A stretch of DNA of 64,000 nt from an uncultured Muribaculaceae bacterium (GCA_910589425.1 CAJUSZ010000009.1:17463-81462); one strand, 5' to 3'. Positions 25,683-34,556 are shown, counted from the stretch's first letter. Made by a program: numbers and translations. Notes: generated by a model from the letters alone, not told the origin.

Positions 25683-25844
25683 TCAAGGCTCTTCGACAAA
25701 GTCCTCTTTCCCGACTCCGCATACGGGGCATACCCAGTCGTCGGGAAGGTCTTCGAATGCTGTTCCGGGGGCAATGCCGGCTTCCGGATCACCTTTTGCC
25801 GGATCATAGATCCAGTCGCAAACTTCACATCTGTATTTTTTCAT
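25683..25844 (-). CDS. rubredoxin
   Basis: A 53-residue rubredoxin, a one-iron electron carrier. The start is MKKYRCEVCDWIYDP at 25844; an ATG three codons earlier (25853) is possible, but 53 residues is the canonical length. The iron site is complete: Cys6 and Cys9 in CEVC, Cys39 and Cys42 in CPVC. The usual GDPEAGIAPGTAFEDLPDDW stretch between them is intact. It probably supports oxygen or peroxide defence in this anaerobe (for example with rubrerythrin), but no partner gene is next to it. It stands alone between the EamA operon and the divergent fur-like gene. Confidence 0.96.
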   Translation of the reverse strand: MKKYRCEVCDWIYDPAKGDPEAGIAPGTAFEDLPDDWVCPVCGVGKEDFVEEP

Positions 25845-25946
25845 AGCTTTCATTTTCTAATTTGTTTCTGATTTTCATAATTTCAACGTGTCAGACGGGT
25901 ATATGGTTTGGTGGAGGGGGTAAAAAAACTTGAAAAAAGGATAAAA

Positions 25947-25978
25947 TTTGGAAATTCGGCTGCTTGTGCTTACCTTTG
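25947..25978 (+). promoter_or_regulatory. promoter of the fur-like/purA transcript
   Basis: TTTG (25947-25950), 20 bp, then TACCTTTG (25971-25978), a full Bacteroidota consensus. Transcription would start near 25985, leaving a leader of about 73 nt before the TTG start of the fur-like gene. Confidence 0.75.
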
Positions 25979-26057
25979 CATCGGATTTGGCATCAAGGCC
26001 AGTCTTGCAGATCCGCAATTGTCTGCAACGCAGAATCTAACATAGAAAGGCCGGAAT

Positions 26058-26537
26058 TTGAACACCAGCTTAACTATCGACCAGGCTACGGAGCGTCTTG
26101 AATCCTATCTGAAGGAGCGCAGGATGCGCATGACCCGTGAGCGGCTTGCCGTAGTGGAGGCTGTCTGGAGTCTCAAAAGAGTATTCAAGGCCTCCGATGT
26201 GGTCGGGAAGCTCGGACAGGGAGATTTTATGGTGGGCCGTTCCACTGTCTACGACACACTGTCGCTGCTTGATCGCTGCGGATTGGTCGAGACTCTGCCG
26301 CTTGGCAGCGAAGAGACTCTTTATGCCAGAAGAAGCAAAGGCTATCTCCTGCTGATATGCTCATCGTGCGGCAAGGTCAGGCAGGAACGAGACACGGCGC
26401 TTTTCGAGCATATTGAAGGCCGTAAATTCGAGGCATTCACTCCCGTGCGTTCAGCGACTATCGTATGGGGAAACTGCTCGGTGTGCAGCCGGAAAGCCCG
26501 CAAGCAAAGATCCGGCTCAAGCCGCAAAAAACAATAA
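26058..26537 (+). CDS. Fur-family transcriptional regulator lacking the usual sensing histidines
   Basis: A 159-residue Fur-fold regulator. The start is a TTG at 26058, because an in-frame stop lies just upstream and the first ATG would cut into the first helix. The winged-helix part is normal, with recognition helix GRSTVYDTLSLLDR at residues 60-73. The structural zinc cysteines are present (C101SSC104 and C140SVC143). The metal-sensing side is not: where most Fur proteins have HHHH before CxxCG, this one reads SKGYLLLI, the hinge HxxAxx reads VFKASD, and the later conserved His region reads TPVRSATI. It ends in a basic tail. purA follows after 30 bp on the same transcript. Binding of iron or zinc as a signal is therefore doubtful. 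Confidence 0.85.
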   Translation: MNTSLTIDQATERLESYLKERRMRMTRERLAVVEAVWSLKRVFKASDVVGKLGQGDFMVGRSTVYDTLSLLDRCGLVETLPLGSEETLYARRSKGYLLLICSSCGKVRQERDTALFEHIEGRKFEAFTPVRSATIVWGNCSVCSRKARKQRSGSSRKKQ

Positions 26538-26567
26538 AACGCATAACGACCGATTACATATATATTT

Positions 26568-27830
26568 ATGAAAAAAGCAGACGTACTTCTCGGGCTCCAG
26601 TGGGGCGACGAAGGGAAAGGAAAAGTGGTGGATGTACTCACTCCGCGCTATGACGCTGTAGCTAGATTCCAGGGCGGACCAAATGCCGGACACACACTTG
26701 AATTCGACGGGCGAAAGGTTGTGTTGCGTTCCATACCGTCAGGAGTGTTCCGCGATTGCGTCAATTACATAGGCAACGGGGTAGTGCTTGATCCTGTCCT
26801 TTTCCGCAACGAGGCCCGCGATCTTGAGCGGGAAGGAGTCGATCTCCATAAAATTCTCAAGATTTCAAAGAAAGCACACCTGATCCTTCCCACACACCGC
26901 CATCTGGATGCCGCCAACGAGCTTGCCAAGGGGAAATCGAAGATAGGCACTACGGGGAAAGGGATCGGACCGACATATACAGACAAGATCTCAAGAAACG
27001 GTCTCCGTGTCGGCGACATATTCGATGAGTTCGACAGGAAATACACCGCTGCCAAAGAGCGTCATATCGCGATGCTCCGCGACGCCGGATATGATGAGGA
27101 TCCGCTTGCTTCCGAAGCCGAATGGCTCGAAGCGCTGGACTATCTGCGCGGTTTTGACATAGTGGACAGCGAGTATGAGCTTAACGGGCTTCTCGACGAG
27201 AACAGGAGCATACTTTGCGAAGGGGCGCAGGGCACGATGCTCGATGTGGATTTCGGATCGTATCCGTTTGTTACATCATCGAACACAATTGCCGCCGGCG
27301 CATGCACCGGACTTGGCTTGTCGCCACACCGCATAGGAGATGTCTACGGTATCTTCAAGGCATACTGTACCCGTGTGGGCAGCGGACCGTTCCCGACAGA
27401 GCTTTTCGATGCTACAGGTGAGAGAATCGGGGAGAAAGGACATGAATTCGGCGCGGTAACGGGGAGGAAACGCCGCTGCGGCTGGATCGATCTCGTCGCC
27501 TTGCGCTATGCCGTGATGATCAATGGAGCAAACCGGCTGATAATGATGAAAGCCGATGTGCTTGATGACTTCGATACGATCAAGGCTTGCGTAGCCTATA
27601 AGATAGACGGCAAGATAACAGACAGATTCCCCTTTGATGCGGATGCCGGTAAGATTGAACCGGTCTATGTCGAGCTTCCGGGATGGAAAGCAGACCTCAC
27701 GCAGTGCCGTTGTGAGGCTGATTTCCCGAAAGAGTTTTCCGACTACATATCTTTCATCGAGGAAAAGCTGGGCGCTCCTGTATGCATCGTGTCGGTTGGC
27801 CCGGACAGAGTCCAGACCATAGAGCGTTAA
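26568..27830 (+). CDS. purA: adenylosuccinate synthase
   Basis: Adenylosuccinate synthetase (420 residues), which joins IMP and aspartate with GTP in the first AMP-specific step. The GTP-binding loop GDEGKGKVVD lies at residues 13-22. Other family blocks: FQGGPNAGHT near 34-43, STxxGIGPxYxDK as TTGKGIGPTYTDK near 129-141, CEGAQGTMLDVDFGSYPFVTSS near 220, and TRVGSGPFPTEL near 268. Length is normal. It is co-transcribed with the Fur-like regulator 30 bp upstream. Together with guaB at 12-13.7 kb it handles both exits from IMP. Confidence 0.96.
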   Translation: MKKADVLLGLQWGDEGKGKVVDVLTPRYDAVARFQGGPNAGHTLEFDGRKVVLRSIPSGVFRDCVNYIGNGVVLDPVLFRNEARDLEREGVDLHKILKISKKAHLILPTHRHLDAANELAKGKSKIGTTGKGIGPTYTDKISRNGLRVGDIFDEFDRKYTAAKERHIAMLRDAGYDEDPLASEAEWLEALDYLRGFDIVDSEYELNGLLDENRSILCEGAQGTMLDVDFGSYPFVTSSNTIAAGACTGLGLSPHRIGDVYGIFKAYCTRVGSGPFPTELFDATGERIGEKGHEFGAVTGRKRRCGWIDLVALRYAVMINGANRLIMMKADVLDDFDTIKACVAYKIDGKITDRFPFDADAGKIEPVYVELPGWKADLTQCRCEADFPKEFSDYISFIEEKLGAPVCIVSVGPDRVQTIER

Positions 27831-27897
27831 GGAGATACATGACAATCGATCAATACTGATAAAAACAATATTTCAAATCTTAAAATCACTAAGAATC

Positions 27898-29142
27898 ATG
27901 GCAAAAGTAAAACCGTTTAAAGGTGTCCGCCCTCCGAAGGAGATGGTGGAAGAGGTTGTTTCCCGTCCTTATGACGTACTCAATTCCGAGGAGGCCCGTA
28001 AAGAGGCTGAAGGCAATCCCAAATCCCTTTATCATATCATCAAACCTGAAATCGACTTTGAACCCGGTTTCGACGAGCATGATCCCAAAGTGTATGACAA
28101 GGCCGTGGAGAATTTCAAGAAATTCCAGGAAAACGGATGGCTCGTGCAGGATGACGAGGAAAAATACTACATCTACGCGCAGACTATGGATGGCCGCACA
28201 CAGTATGGCTTCGTAGTTGCCGCATGGGTGGACGACTATATGGAAGGCCGCATCAAGAAACACGAGCTCACCCGCCGCGACAAAGAGGAAGACCGCATGA
28301 AGCACGTTCGTGTAAACAATGCGAATGTTGAGCCTGTGTTCTTCGCTTTCCCCGACAACGAGGTGCTGGAGAAGATAATTCGCGACGTTACAGCCGGCAA
28401 GCCCGAATATGATTTTGTGACAGACGATGGCTTCGGCCACACTCTCTGGCTCATCGAGGATCCCAAGACTATCTCCACGATCACCGAGGAATTTGCCAAG
28501 ATTCCTAACCTTTACATTGCCGACGGCCACCACCGCTCCGCAGCAGCCGCTCTCGTGGGCGCTGAGAAAGCCAAAAACAATCCCAACCACAAGGGCGATG
28601 AGGAGTATAACTACTTCATGGCTGTCGCTTTCCCTGCTTCACACCTCAAGATCATCGACTACAACCGTGTGGTACGCGATCTGAATGGTCTGACTCCCGA
28701 GCAGTTCCTCGACAAGATCCGCGAGAACTTTGAAGTGAAGGACATGGGCACCGAGATCTATACTCCGGCAGCTCTCCACAACTTCTCGCTCTATCTCGAC
28801 GGCCGCTGGTATTCGCTCACAGCCAAGCAGGGCACATACAACGATCAGGATCCCATCGGAGTTCTCGACGTAACAGTAAGCTCCGACCTGATCCTCCGCG
28901 ACATTCTCGGCATCACTGACCTCCGCAGCGACAAGCGCATCGATTTCGTAGGCGGTATCCGCGGACTCGGCGAACTCAAGCGCCGTGTGGACAGCGGAGA
29001 GATGAAGATGGCTCTTGCTCTCTATCCTGTTACAATGGATCAGCTCATCAATATCGCTGACACCGGCAACATCATGCCTCCTAAGACTACATGGTTCGAG
29101 CCTAAGCTCCGTTCCGGTCTTGTGATCCACAAGCTCGACTGA
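27898..29142 (+). CDS. DUF1015 family protein
   Basis: A 414-residue DUF1015 protein. Family blocks are VSRPYDVLNSEEARKEA near residue 20, the ADGHHRSAAA motif near residue 209 that resembles the core of ParB/SerK-type folds, YNYFMAVAFPASHLKIIDYNRVV near 238, and HPVTMDQL-like YPVTMDQLINIADTGNIMPPKTTWFEPKL at the end. In many Bacteroidota it sits next to serA/serC, but not here. The exact reaction is not established; a link to serine metabolism is inference from that context. Codon choice is markedly biased to CTC, CGC, AAG and GAC compared with the neighbours, which suggests high expression. A terminator follows at 29166. Confidence 0.85.
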   Translation: MAKVKPFKGVRPPKEMVEEVVSRPYDVLNSEEARKEAEGNPKSLYHIIKPEIDFEPGFDEHDPKVYDKAVENFKKFQENGWLVQDDEEKYYIYAQTMDGRTQYGFVVAAWVDDYMEGRIKKHELTRRDKEEDRMKHVRVNNANVEPVFFAFPDNEVLEKIIRDVTAGKPEYDFVTDDGFGHTLWLIEDPKTISTITEEFAKIPNLYIADGHHRSAAAALVGAEKAKNNPNHKGDEEYNYFMAVAFPASHLKIIDYNRVVRDLNGLTPEQFLDKIRENFEVKDMGTEIYTPAALHNFSLYLDGRWYSLTAKQGTYNDQDPIGVLDVTVSSDLILRDILGITDLRSDKRIDFVGGIRGLGELKRRVDSGEMKMALALYPVTMDQLINIADTGNIMPPKTTWFEPKLRSGLVIHKLD

Positions 29143-29165
29143 ATCAGTCTCTGATAGACATAGTC

Positions 29166-29211
29166 AGACATCCGCTCCGGTTTATTTCCGAGGCGGGTGT
29201 CTTTCTTTTTA
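29166..29211 (+). terminator. intrinsic terminator after DUF1015
   Basis: AGACATCCGC/GCGGGTGTCT (29166-29175 and 29193-29202, one G-T pair) followed by TTCTTTTT. It ends the purA/DUF1015 stretch. Confidence 0.75.
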
Positions 29212-29220
29212 CGGTGTCTG

Positions 29221-29252
29221 TTTGGCTGTGTGCCGGGATGGTTGTAAATTTG
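29221..29252 (+). promoter_or_regulatory. MFS transporter promoter
   Basis: TTTG (29221-29224), 20 bp, then TAAATTTG (29245-29252): full consensus. Start of transcription near 29259, about 26 nt before the ATG at 29285, which supports that ATG over the upstream one at 29222. Confidence 0.75.
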
Positions 29253-29284
29253 TACTGCTTTTTCAGAAATGTAACCGATTAGCT

Positions 29285-30487
29285 ATGAAGAGTACCGATC
29301 GGAGCCGGGCTGATCTTCCCGCTCTCTGGAACATAAACTATCTCAGGGTGATGCTGAGTAATTTTCTGCTTTTCTTCGCTTTCTATATCCTTACGCCATT
29401 GCTGCCGATATATCTCGATGAGCAGTTTCATGCCGAAAAGGATATGATTGGGATTGTCCTTTCGGGCTACGTAATCGCCACATTGCTTGTCAGACCTTTC
29501 AGCGGGTTCATGGTGGATTGTTTCGAGCGAAAGCGGGTTCTGACCATCTGTTTCCTATTCTTTTTTGTATGTTTTGCCGGATATATCGGAGCCGGCACAT
29601 TGCTGATGTTCGCGATAGTCAGGACTATACATGGAATACCTTTCGGAGCGGCCACGGTGGCCAACTCCACTGTGGCGATCGACGTCTTGCCGTCCGAGCG
29701 GCGCAACGAGGGAATAGGTTTTTATGGCCTGAGCAATAATCTTGCGATGGCGGTGGCTCCGTCGGCAGGAATATATGTCTATCACGCCACAGGCAATTTC
29801 CCGCTGCTTTTCTGGATCGCTCTCGCTCTGGCACTGGCTGGATTCATTTCGGCGTCGAGTGTGAAGCTTCCCAAACGTGAAATAGTCAAGGCGAAGCCCA
29901 AGATTTCGCTTGATCATTTCTTCCTTGGCAGAGCATGGCTAATGGCTGCCAACATACTGCTTTTCGGATTGTGCTGGGGTGTGATGAGCAATTATGTGGC
30001 GCTCTATGGAAGGGACAGACTTGGTATAACAGACGGAACCGGATTGTTCTTCATGATATTGTCATGCGGACTGTTTGTATCCCGTCTTTTCGGGGCAAAA
30101 TCGCTCAGAGCAGGGCGTCTCACACAGAATTGTGCCAGAGGGGTGATTATATCGACGGTCGGGTATACCCTTTTCGCATGTTCTTTCGGGGAATGGAGCT
30201 ATTACATGTCCGCATTGCTGATAGGATTGGGCAACGGCCAGATGTATCCGGCTTTCCTTAACATGTTTATCAGCGTGGCGCGGCATGATCAGCGCGGCAC
30301 GGCCAATTCATCCATACTGATCTCGTGGGATCTGGGAATGGGCATAGGAATCCTGACCGGTGGTTTTCTTGTCCAGTATGTGGACTATGGGGCTGCTTTC
30401 TGGACGGTTGCCGCCGCGCAGGCTTCAGGCGCCTTGCTGTTTCTGATTCTCACCAGACGTTTTTTCCTGCGCAGGCGTCTCGAATGA
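29285..30487 (+). CDS. MFS transporter
   Basis: A 400-residue major facilitator superfamily carrier with about twelve membrane helices. The start at 29285 (MKSTDRSRADLP) is used because it follows the promoter closely. The first membrane helix is FLLFFAFYILTPLLPIYL; the loop 2-3 signature is relaxed (GFMVDCFERKRVL). Helix 4 has PFGAATVANSTVAIDVLPSERRNEGIGFYGL, as in drug/sugar-efflux MFS groups such as the YfcJ/AraJ-like set. A short basic tail RRFFLRRRLE closes it. Substrate unknown; arabinose-like sugar or drug efflux is a guess from the family. Confidence 0.9.
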   Translation: MKSTDRSRADLPALWNINYLRVMLSNFLLFFAFYILTPLLPIYLDEQFHAEKDMIGIVLSGYVIATLLVRPFSGFMVDCFERKRVLTICFLFFFVCFAGYIGAGTLLMFAIVRTIHGIPFGAATVANSTVAIDVLPSERRNEGIGFYGLSNNLAMAVAPSAGIYVYHATGNFPLLFWIALALALAGFISASSVKLPKREIVKAKPKISLDHFFLGRAWLMAANILLFGLCWGVMSNYVALYGRDRLGITDGTGLFFMILSCGLFVSRLFGAKSLRAGRLTQNCARGVIISTVGYTLFACSFGEWSYYMSALLIGLGNGQMYPAFLNMFISVARHDQRGTANSSILISWDLGMGIGILTGGFLVQYVDYGAAFWTVAAAQASGALLFLILTRRFFLRRRLE

Positions 30488-30502
30488 CTGTCCCGCTAAA
30501 AT

Positions 30503-30552
30503 ATCAATCCCCGGATCAGCGCAGTTTCAGGCTCGCCGGTCCGGGGATTGAT
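30503..30552. terminator. shared terminator of two converging genes
   Basis: Perfect 13-bp inverted repeat ATCAATCCCCGGA (30503-30515) / TCCGGGGATTGAT (30540-30552) between the converging MFS gene and the GH35-like gene. There is no long U-run, but position and symmetry fit a bidirectional terminator. Confidence 0.65.
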
Positions 30553-30574
30553 CGTGAGGTTGTGGATGGTCGGT

Positions 30575-31768
30575 TCAGAATGCGTATACGTTGAATCTGG
30601 CCGGTTTGACTCCTGATTTGTCGGATCCGCATACGGCAACGGCTGTCGCGCTGTAGTTGGCACCCATGTCGATCACAATCTTGTGTGGGGCGTGGCCTGA
30701 CGATAGCCAGTAGGTTGAGATGTCGCCGTCTATGGCATACGGAGCTTCATGTCCGGTCTGTTCGTTGCCGGCGTCGGCTATACGCCATTTTTCGCGGGTG
30801 ATTCTGTTTATGCCGGGTCCGATTACCTTTATGTCGGCCACAGCGGCCGTCTCTGCTTCCGGAAATTCTATGGCGATGTAGCGTGTGTTTACAGGAAATT
30901 TGAATTCAGTCTCGACATACTGTCCGTTGCATTCCAATGTGGAGGATGCGACAAGCATGTCCGGACTGAGGTCGATGGAATTGCCATAAACGGAATCCGC
31001 GCCGCGGACAATGGCTTTGGCCGGAGCGCCGGCTACGTCGAGGATGATTATTTCGTTCTCTCCGGTTTTAAGCAATGGTGTTTCGATCGGCAAGACCTTT
31101 TCTCCTCCATTCTGCGGAAAGACGCCGATATATTGGCCATTGATGAAGATGACTCCCTTTCCCCACTCTGAAAGATCAATCCATGTGCCTGCCGGGGAAT
31201 TAACCGTAAAAGATCCCCTGTAGAAAACCGGACCTTCCACAGGAGCGTCGTCGGAATAAGGACGGCTCCGCATGTAGGAATAGTCTGTGGCTGGTATGGT
31301 GTAGTATCGCCATGTACCTGGAAAATCAATCCGGTTTCCGTCCGCTTCTATGATCACTTGTCCACCGTCGGTTTGCGCGGGAGCATCCGCCGAGGCATCG
31401 ATGAACAACTCTACGGTGGTGCCTGCCTCAAGCGGAGGGAACTTTATTTTTCCCTCATCTGAATCTGTTCTCCCGCAGGGAACTCCGTCTGCGAAAGCGA
31501 GTGTCGGGTATCCATAGGAGCCTATTGTCCACACTGATGCGGATTCTATAGGCTGGGTCAGCCGTCCCCTGAGAATTGTGAATGTTTCCGGTGCAGGCGC
31601 GGGGATTGCGGATGCTTCTGTCGGCGCGGGCAGATTGTCCCAGACTGAAGCCTGCTCGGTGAGTCTCACTTCAGGAATGGGGGATTTCGCGTTTGCCTGC
31701 TGTGTGAAAGCAAGCGCGACGACACCCGTAAGGAGTGTCGCCGCAACTGATGTTGAGATTCTGTTCAT
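30575..31768 (-). CDS. exported GH35-like accessory protein without catalytic domain
   Basis: A 397-residue secreted protein with a signal peptide ending near ANAKS (residue 28). Residues about 175-260 (YRGSFTV, then WIDLSEWGKGVIFINGQYIG and LLKTGENEIIILDVAG) match the jelly-roll that follows the catalytic barrel in GH35 beta-galactosidases. The last 130 residues look like an F5/8 type C (discoidin) carbohydrate-binding domain. The GH35 TIM barrel with its two catalytic Glu residues is absent; instead there is a Pro/Ala-rich linker and a divergent beta region. It may bind glycans without cutting them, or be a decayed enzyme. There is no SusC/D pair nearby. Confidence 0.7.
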   Translation of the reverse strand: MNRISTSVAATLLTGVVALAFTQQANAKSPIPEVRLTEQASVWDNLPAPTEASAIPAPAPETFTILRGRLTQPIESASVWTIGSYGYPTLAFADGVPCGRTDSDEGKIKFPPLEAGTTVELFIDASADAPAQTDGGQVIIEADGNRIDFPGTWRYYTIPATDYSYMRSRPYSDDAPVEGPVFYRGSFTVNSPAGTWIDLSEWGKGVIFINGQYIGVFPQNGGEKVLPIETPLLKTGENEIIILDVAGAPAKAIVRGADSVYGNSIDLSPDMLVASSTLECNGQYVETEFKFPVNTRYIAIEFPEAETAAVADIKVIGPGINRITREKWRIADAGNEQTGHEAPYAIDGDISTYWLSSGHAPHKIVIDMGANYSATAVAVCGSDKSGVKPARFNVYAF

Positions 31769-31808
31769 ATCTGATCCGTGAGGATGGTGTGTCGTTGGAA
31801 TTTATGTT

Positions 31809-34433
31809 TTATCTCAGGGCTGCCAGAGAAGCTTCGATTGCGGCGATCTTCTCTTTTGCATCAGATTGTTTCTTGCGTTCAAGTGCCACCACTTTCTCGG
31901 GCGCGTTGGCTACAAATCTCTCGTTTGAGAGCTTTTTCTCAACTGTGGCAAGAAATCCCTGCTGATATTTGAGATCTGCTTCAAGTTTCTTGATCTCCTC
32001 TTCGACGTTGATGTTGCTCTCGAGCGGGATGCTGTATTCCACGCTTCCGACGATGAAAGATGCAGAAGTCGGTTTCTTTTCCGCTATTTCGTCTATGGCC
32101 GACAGATTGCCCATTTTGATGAGGATGCAGTCGAGATGATCATCGTGGGGGCCTTTCACTTCAAGAAGCAGTTCGTTCTTGTTGGGAATCTGTTTCTTCA
32201 ACCTGACTGTGCGGATTCCGGCGATTATCTCTTTCGCCACATCAAACCGTGCGATTATCGGGTCGGCATAAGTGTTCCCTTCAGGCAGGCGGGCGGTCAT
32301 GATGCTTTCGCCGGGTTTGCGTTCGGCCAGATGCTGCCAAAGTTCCTCTGTGATGAAAGGCATGAAGGGGTGGAGGAGTCTGAGCTGAGTGTCGAAGAAC
32401 CCGAGCGTGGAGTCATACGTGGCCCGGTCGATCGCTTTTCCGTATGCCGGCTTTATAACTTCGAGATACCACGACGAGAATTCATCCCAGAAGAGCTTGT
32501 ATATAGCCATCAGTGCTTCTGAGATCCTGAATTTCTCCATCAGATCCTTGACTTCGGCGAGTGTGTTGGAAAGTTGCGAAGCGAACCATTCTATGCCCAG
32601 TCTGGCAGCATCGGGTTGCGGATCGGTGTCGCTCACTTCCCAGCCTTTGACAAGACGGAAAGCGTTCCAGATCTTGTTGCAGAAGTTGCGACCCTGTTCG
32701 CACAGGCTGTCGTCGTACATTATGTCGTTGCCGGCCGGCGCGGCGAGCATGAGTCCCATCCTGACTCCGTCTGCGCCGAATTTGTCTATGAGGTCGAGCG
32801 GGTCGGGCGAGTTTCCAAGACTTTTGCTCATTTTCCGGCCTATTTTGTCGCGGACTATTCCAGTGAAATAGACATTTCCGAAAGGTTTCTCCTGGCGGAA
32901 CTCGTATCCGGCCATTATCATGCGGGCCACCCAGAAGAAGATGATGTCGGGTGCGGTTACGAGGTCGGCTGTGGGATAATAGTAATTGATCTCCTTATTG
33001 TCAGGCTCAAGAATGCCGTTGAAAAGGGATATCGGCCATAACCATGAGGAGAACCAGGTGTCGAGACAATCGGGATCCCTGCGCAGGTCCGCCGGTTCAA
33101 GCGAGGGATCGCCTGTCTGTTCGATAGCTTTGAGCAGAGCCTCCTCCTCATTTTCGGCCACAACAAAGCCGCCTCCGGGCAGGAACCATGCCGGTATCTG
33201 GTGGCCCCACCACAGTTGGCGTGAGATGCACCAGTCCTTGATCCCCTCCATCCAGTGGCGGTAAGTATTCTTGAATTTCGAGGGGACAAACTTTATGGCA
33301 TCGCTCTCCACTGCCTCAAGAGCCGGAGCGGCGAGTTCTTTCATTCTGACGAACCACTGCATCGAAAGCTTGGGCTCGATCACGGCGTCGGTCCGTTCCG
33401 AATGCCCCACTTTGTTGATGTAGTCTTCGGTTTTTTCCACGAGTCCTTCTGCCTCGAGATCTTTCATGATCTGCTTGCGGACATCAAAGCGGTCCATCCC
33501 GACATACATTCCTCCGGCCTCGGAGATTGTTCCGTTGTCGTTGAATATGTCGATCGATTCCAGTCCGTATTTGTCTCCGAGCATGTAGTCGTTCACGTCA
33601 TGTGCCGGAGTAACTTTCAGGCAGCCTGTGCCGAAGTCCATCTCCACATATTCATCCATTATGACAGGGACTGCCCTGCCGACCTTGGGCACGATCACTC
33701 TCTTTCCCTTGAGCCATCCGTAGCGTTCGTCTTTGGGATTGACGCAAACGGCAGTGTCGCCCAATATTGTCTCGGGGCGGGTTGTGGCGACCACGATGTA
33801 TTTGTCAGGTTCACCTTCTACGAAATAACGGAGATAGAAAAGCTTGCTGTGTTCCTCTTTGTAGATCACCTCCTCGTCGGAAAGAGCTGTCAGCGCCTGC
33901 GGATCCCAGTTGACCATTCTGACGCCCCGGTAGACAAGGCCTTTTTCATAGAGATGGCAGAAAACCCTTATGACACTCTTCGAGCGGATTTCATCCATGG
34001 TGAAAGCTGTGCGTTCCCAGTCGCATGAGGCTCCGAGACGTTTGAGCTGTTCGAGGATTATGCCACCGTATTTGTGAGTCCAGTCCCATGCATGATCAAG
34101 GAATTGCTCGCGTGTGAGATCCGATTTGCTGATACCGTCGGCTGCGAGTTTTGCCACGACTTTCGCTTCGGTTGAAATGGCCGCATGGTCAGTGCCGGGC
34201 ACCCAAAGCGCGTTTTTACCTTCCATACGTGCGCGACGGATCAGGATATCCTGAATTGTATTGTTCAGCATGTGTCCCATGTGGAGTACGCCTGTAACGT
34301 TAGGCGGGGGAATCACGATGCAGTATGGGTCGCGGTCGTCTGGTTCGGAATGAAACAGTCTGTGTTCCATCCAGTAGGCATACCATTTGTCTTCAACCTC
34401 CGAGGGGTTGTATTTTGTGGCTAACTCGTTCAT
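31809..34433 (-). CDS. valS: valyl-tRNA synthetase
   Basis: An 874-residue class I aminoacyl-tRNA synthetase that charges tRNA-Val. The HIGH motif reads HMGH at residues 51-54 within PPPNVTGVL-HMGHMLN, and KMSKS is intact in GRKMSKSLGNSPDPLD near residue 530. The editing (CP1) domain lies between about 195 and 345, with TTRPETILGDTAV, and the C-terminal coiled coil of about 60 residues (VEEEIKKLEADLKYQQGF) is present, as usual for ValRS. Its leader holds two hairpins. The GH35-like gene lies downstream with only 40 bp between. Confidence 0.97.
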   Translation of the reverse strand: MNELATKYNPSEVEDKWYAYWMEHRLFHSEPDDRDPYCIVIPPPNVTGVLHMGHMLNNTIQDILIRRARMEGKNALWVPGTDHAAISTEAKVVAKLAADGISKSDLTREQFLDHAWDWTHKYGGIILEQLKRLGASCDWERTAFTMDEIRSKSVIRVFCHLYEKGLVYRGVRMVNWDPQALTALSDEEVIYKEEHSKLFYLRYFVEGEPDKYIVVATTRPETILGDTAVCVNPKDERYGWLKGKRVIVPKVGRAVPVIMDEYVEMDFGTGCLKVTPAHDVNDYMLGDKYGLESIDIFNDNGTISEAGGMYVGMDRFDVRKQIMKDLEAEGLVEKTEDYINKVGHSERTDAVIEPKLSMQWFVRMKELAAPALEAVESDAIKFVPSKFKNTYRHWMEGIKDWCISRQLWWGHQIPAWFLPGGGFVVAENEEEALLKAIEQTGDPSLEPADLRRDPDCLDTWFSSWLWPISLFNGILEPDNKEINYYYPTADLVTAPDIIFFWVARMIMAGYEFRQEKPFGNVYFTGIVRDKIGRKMSKSLGNSPDPLDLIDKFGADGVRMGLMLAAPAGNDIMYDDSLCEQGRNFCNKIWNAFRLVKGWEVSDTDPQPDAARLGIEWFASQLSNTLAEVKDLMEKFRISEALMAIYKLFWDEFSSWYLEVIKPAYGKAIDRATYDSTLGFFDTQLRLLHPFMPFITEELWQHLAERKPGESIMTARLPEGNTYADPIIARFDVAKEIIAGIRTVRLKKQIPNKNELLLEVKGPHDDHLDCILIKMGNLSAIDEIAEKKPTSASFIVGSVEYSIPLESNINVEEEIKKLEADLKYQQGFLATVEKKLSNERFVANAPEKVVALERKKQSDAKEKIAAIEASLAALR

Positions 34434-34463
34434 ATTCTGTAGAAATTGTTATGCGTTATTATG

Positions 34464-34508
34464 TCTTTGCGTATTGGCATACGCAAAGATTGCGATTTTT
34501 GCCGCAAT
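34464..34508 (-). promoter_or_regulatory. tandem hairpins in the valS leader
   Basis: Two adjacent perfect hairpins between the -7 box and the valS ATG: ATTGCG/CGCAAT with an 8-nt loop (34489-34494, 34503-34508), and an 11-bp stem TCTTTGCGTAT/ATACGCAAAGA with a 4-nt loop (34464-34474, 34479-34489). They would form at the start of the mRNA. This is not a T-box by sequence. Possible translation or stability control. Confidence 0.5.
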
Positions 34509-34515
34509 TTACGTG

Positions 34516-34523
34516 CAAAAGTA
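34516..34523 (-). promoter_or_regulatory. -7 box candidate of valS
   Basis: The minus strand reads TACTTTTG (TAnnTTTG), 83 bp before the valS ATG; transcription would start near 34509. The -33 region is poor. Confidence 0.5.
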
Positions 34524-34556
34524 ATAAAAATCAGGGAATTTTATGAAATGAAGCCT

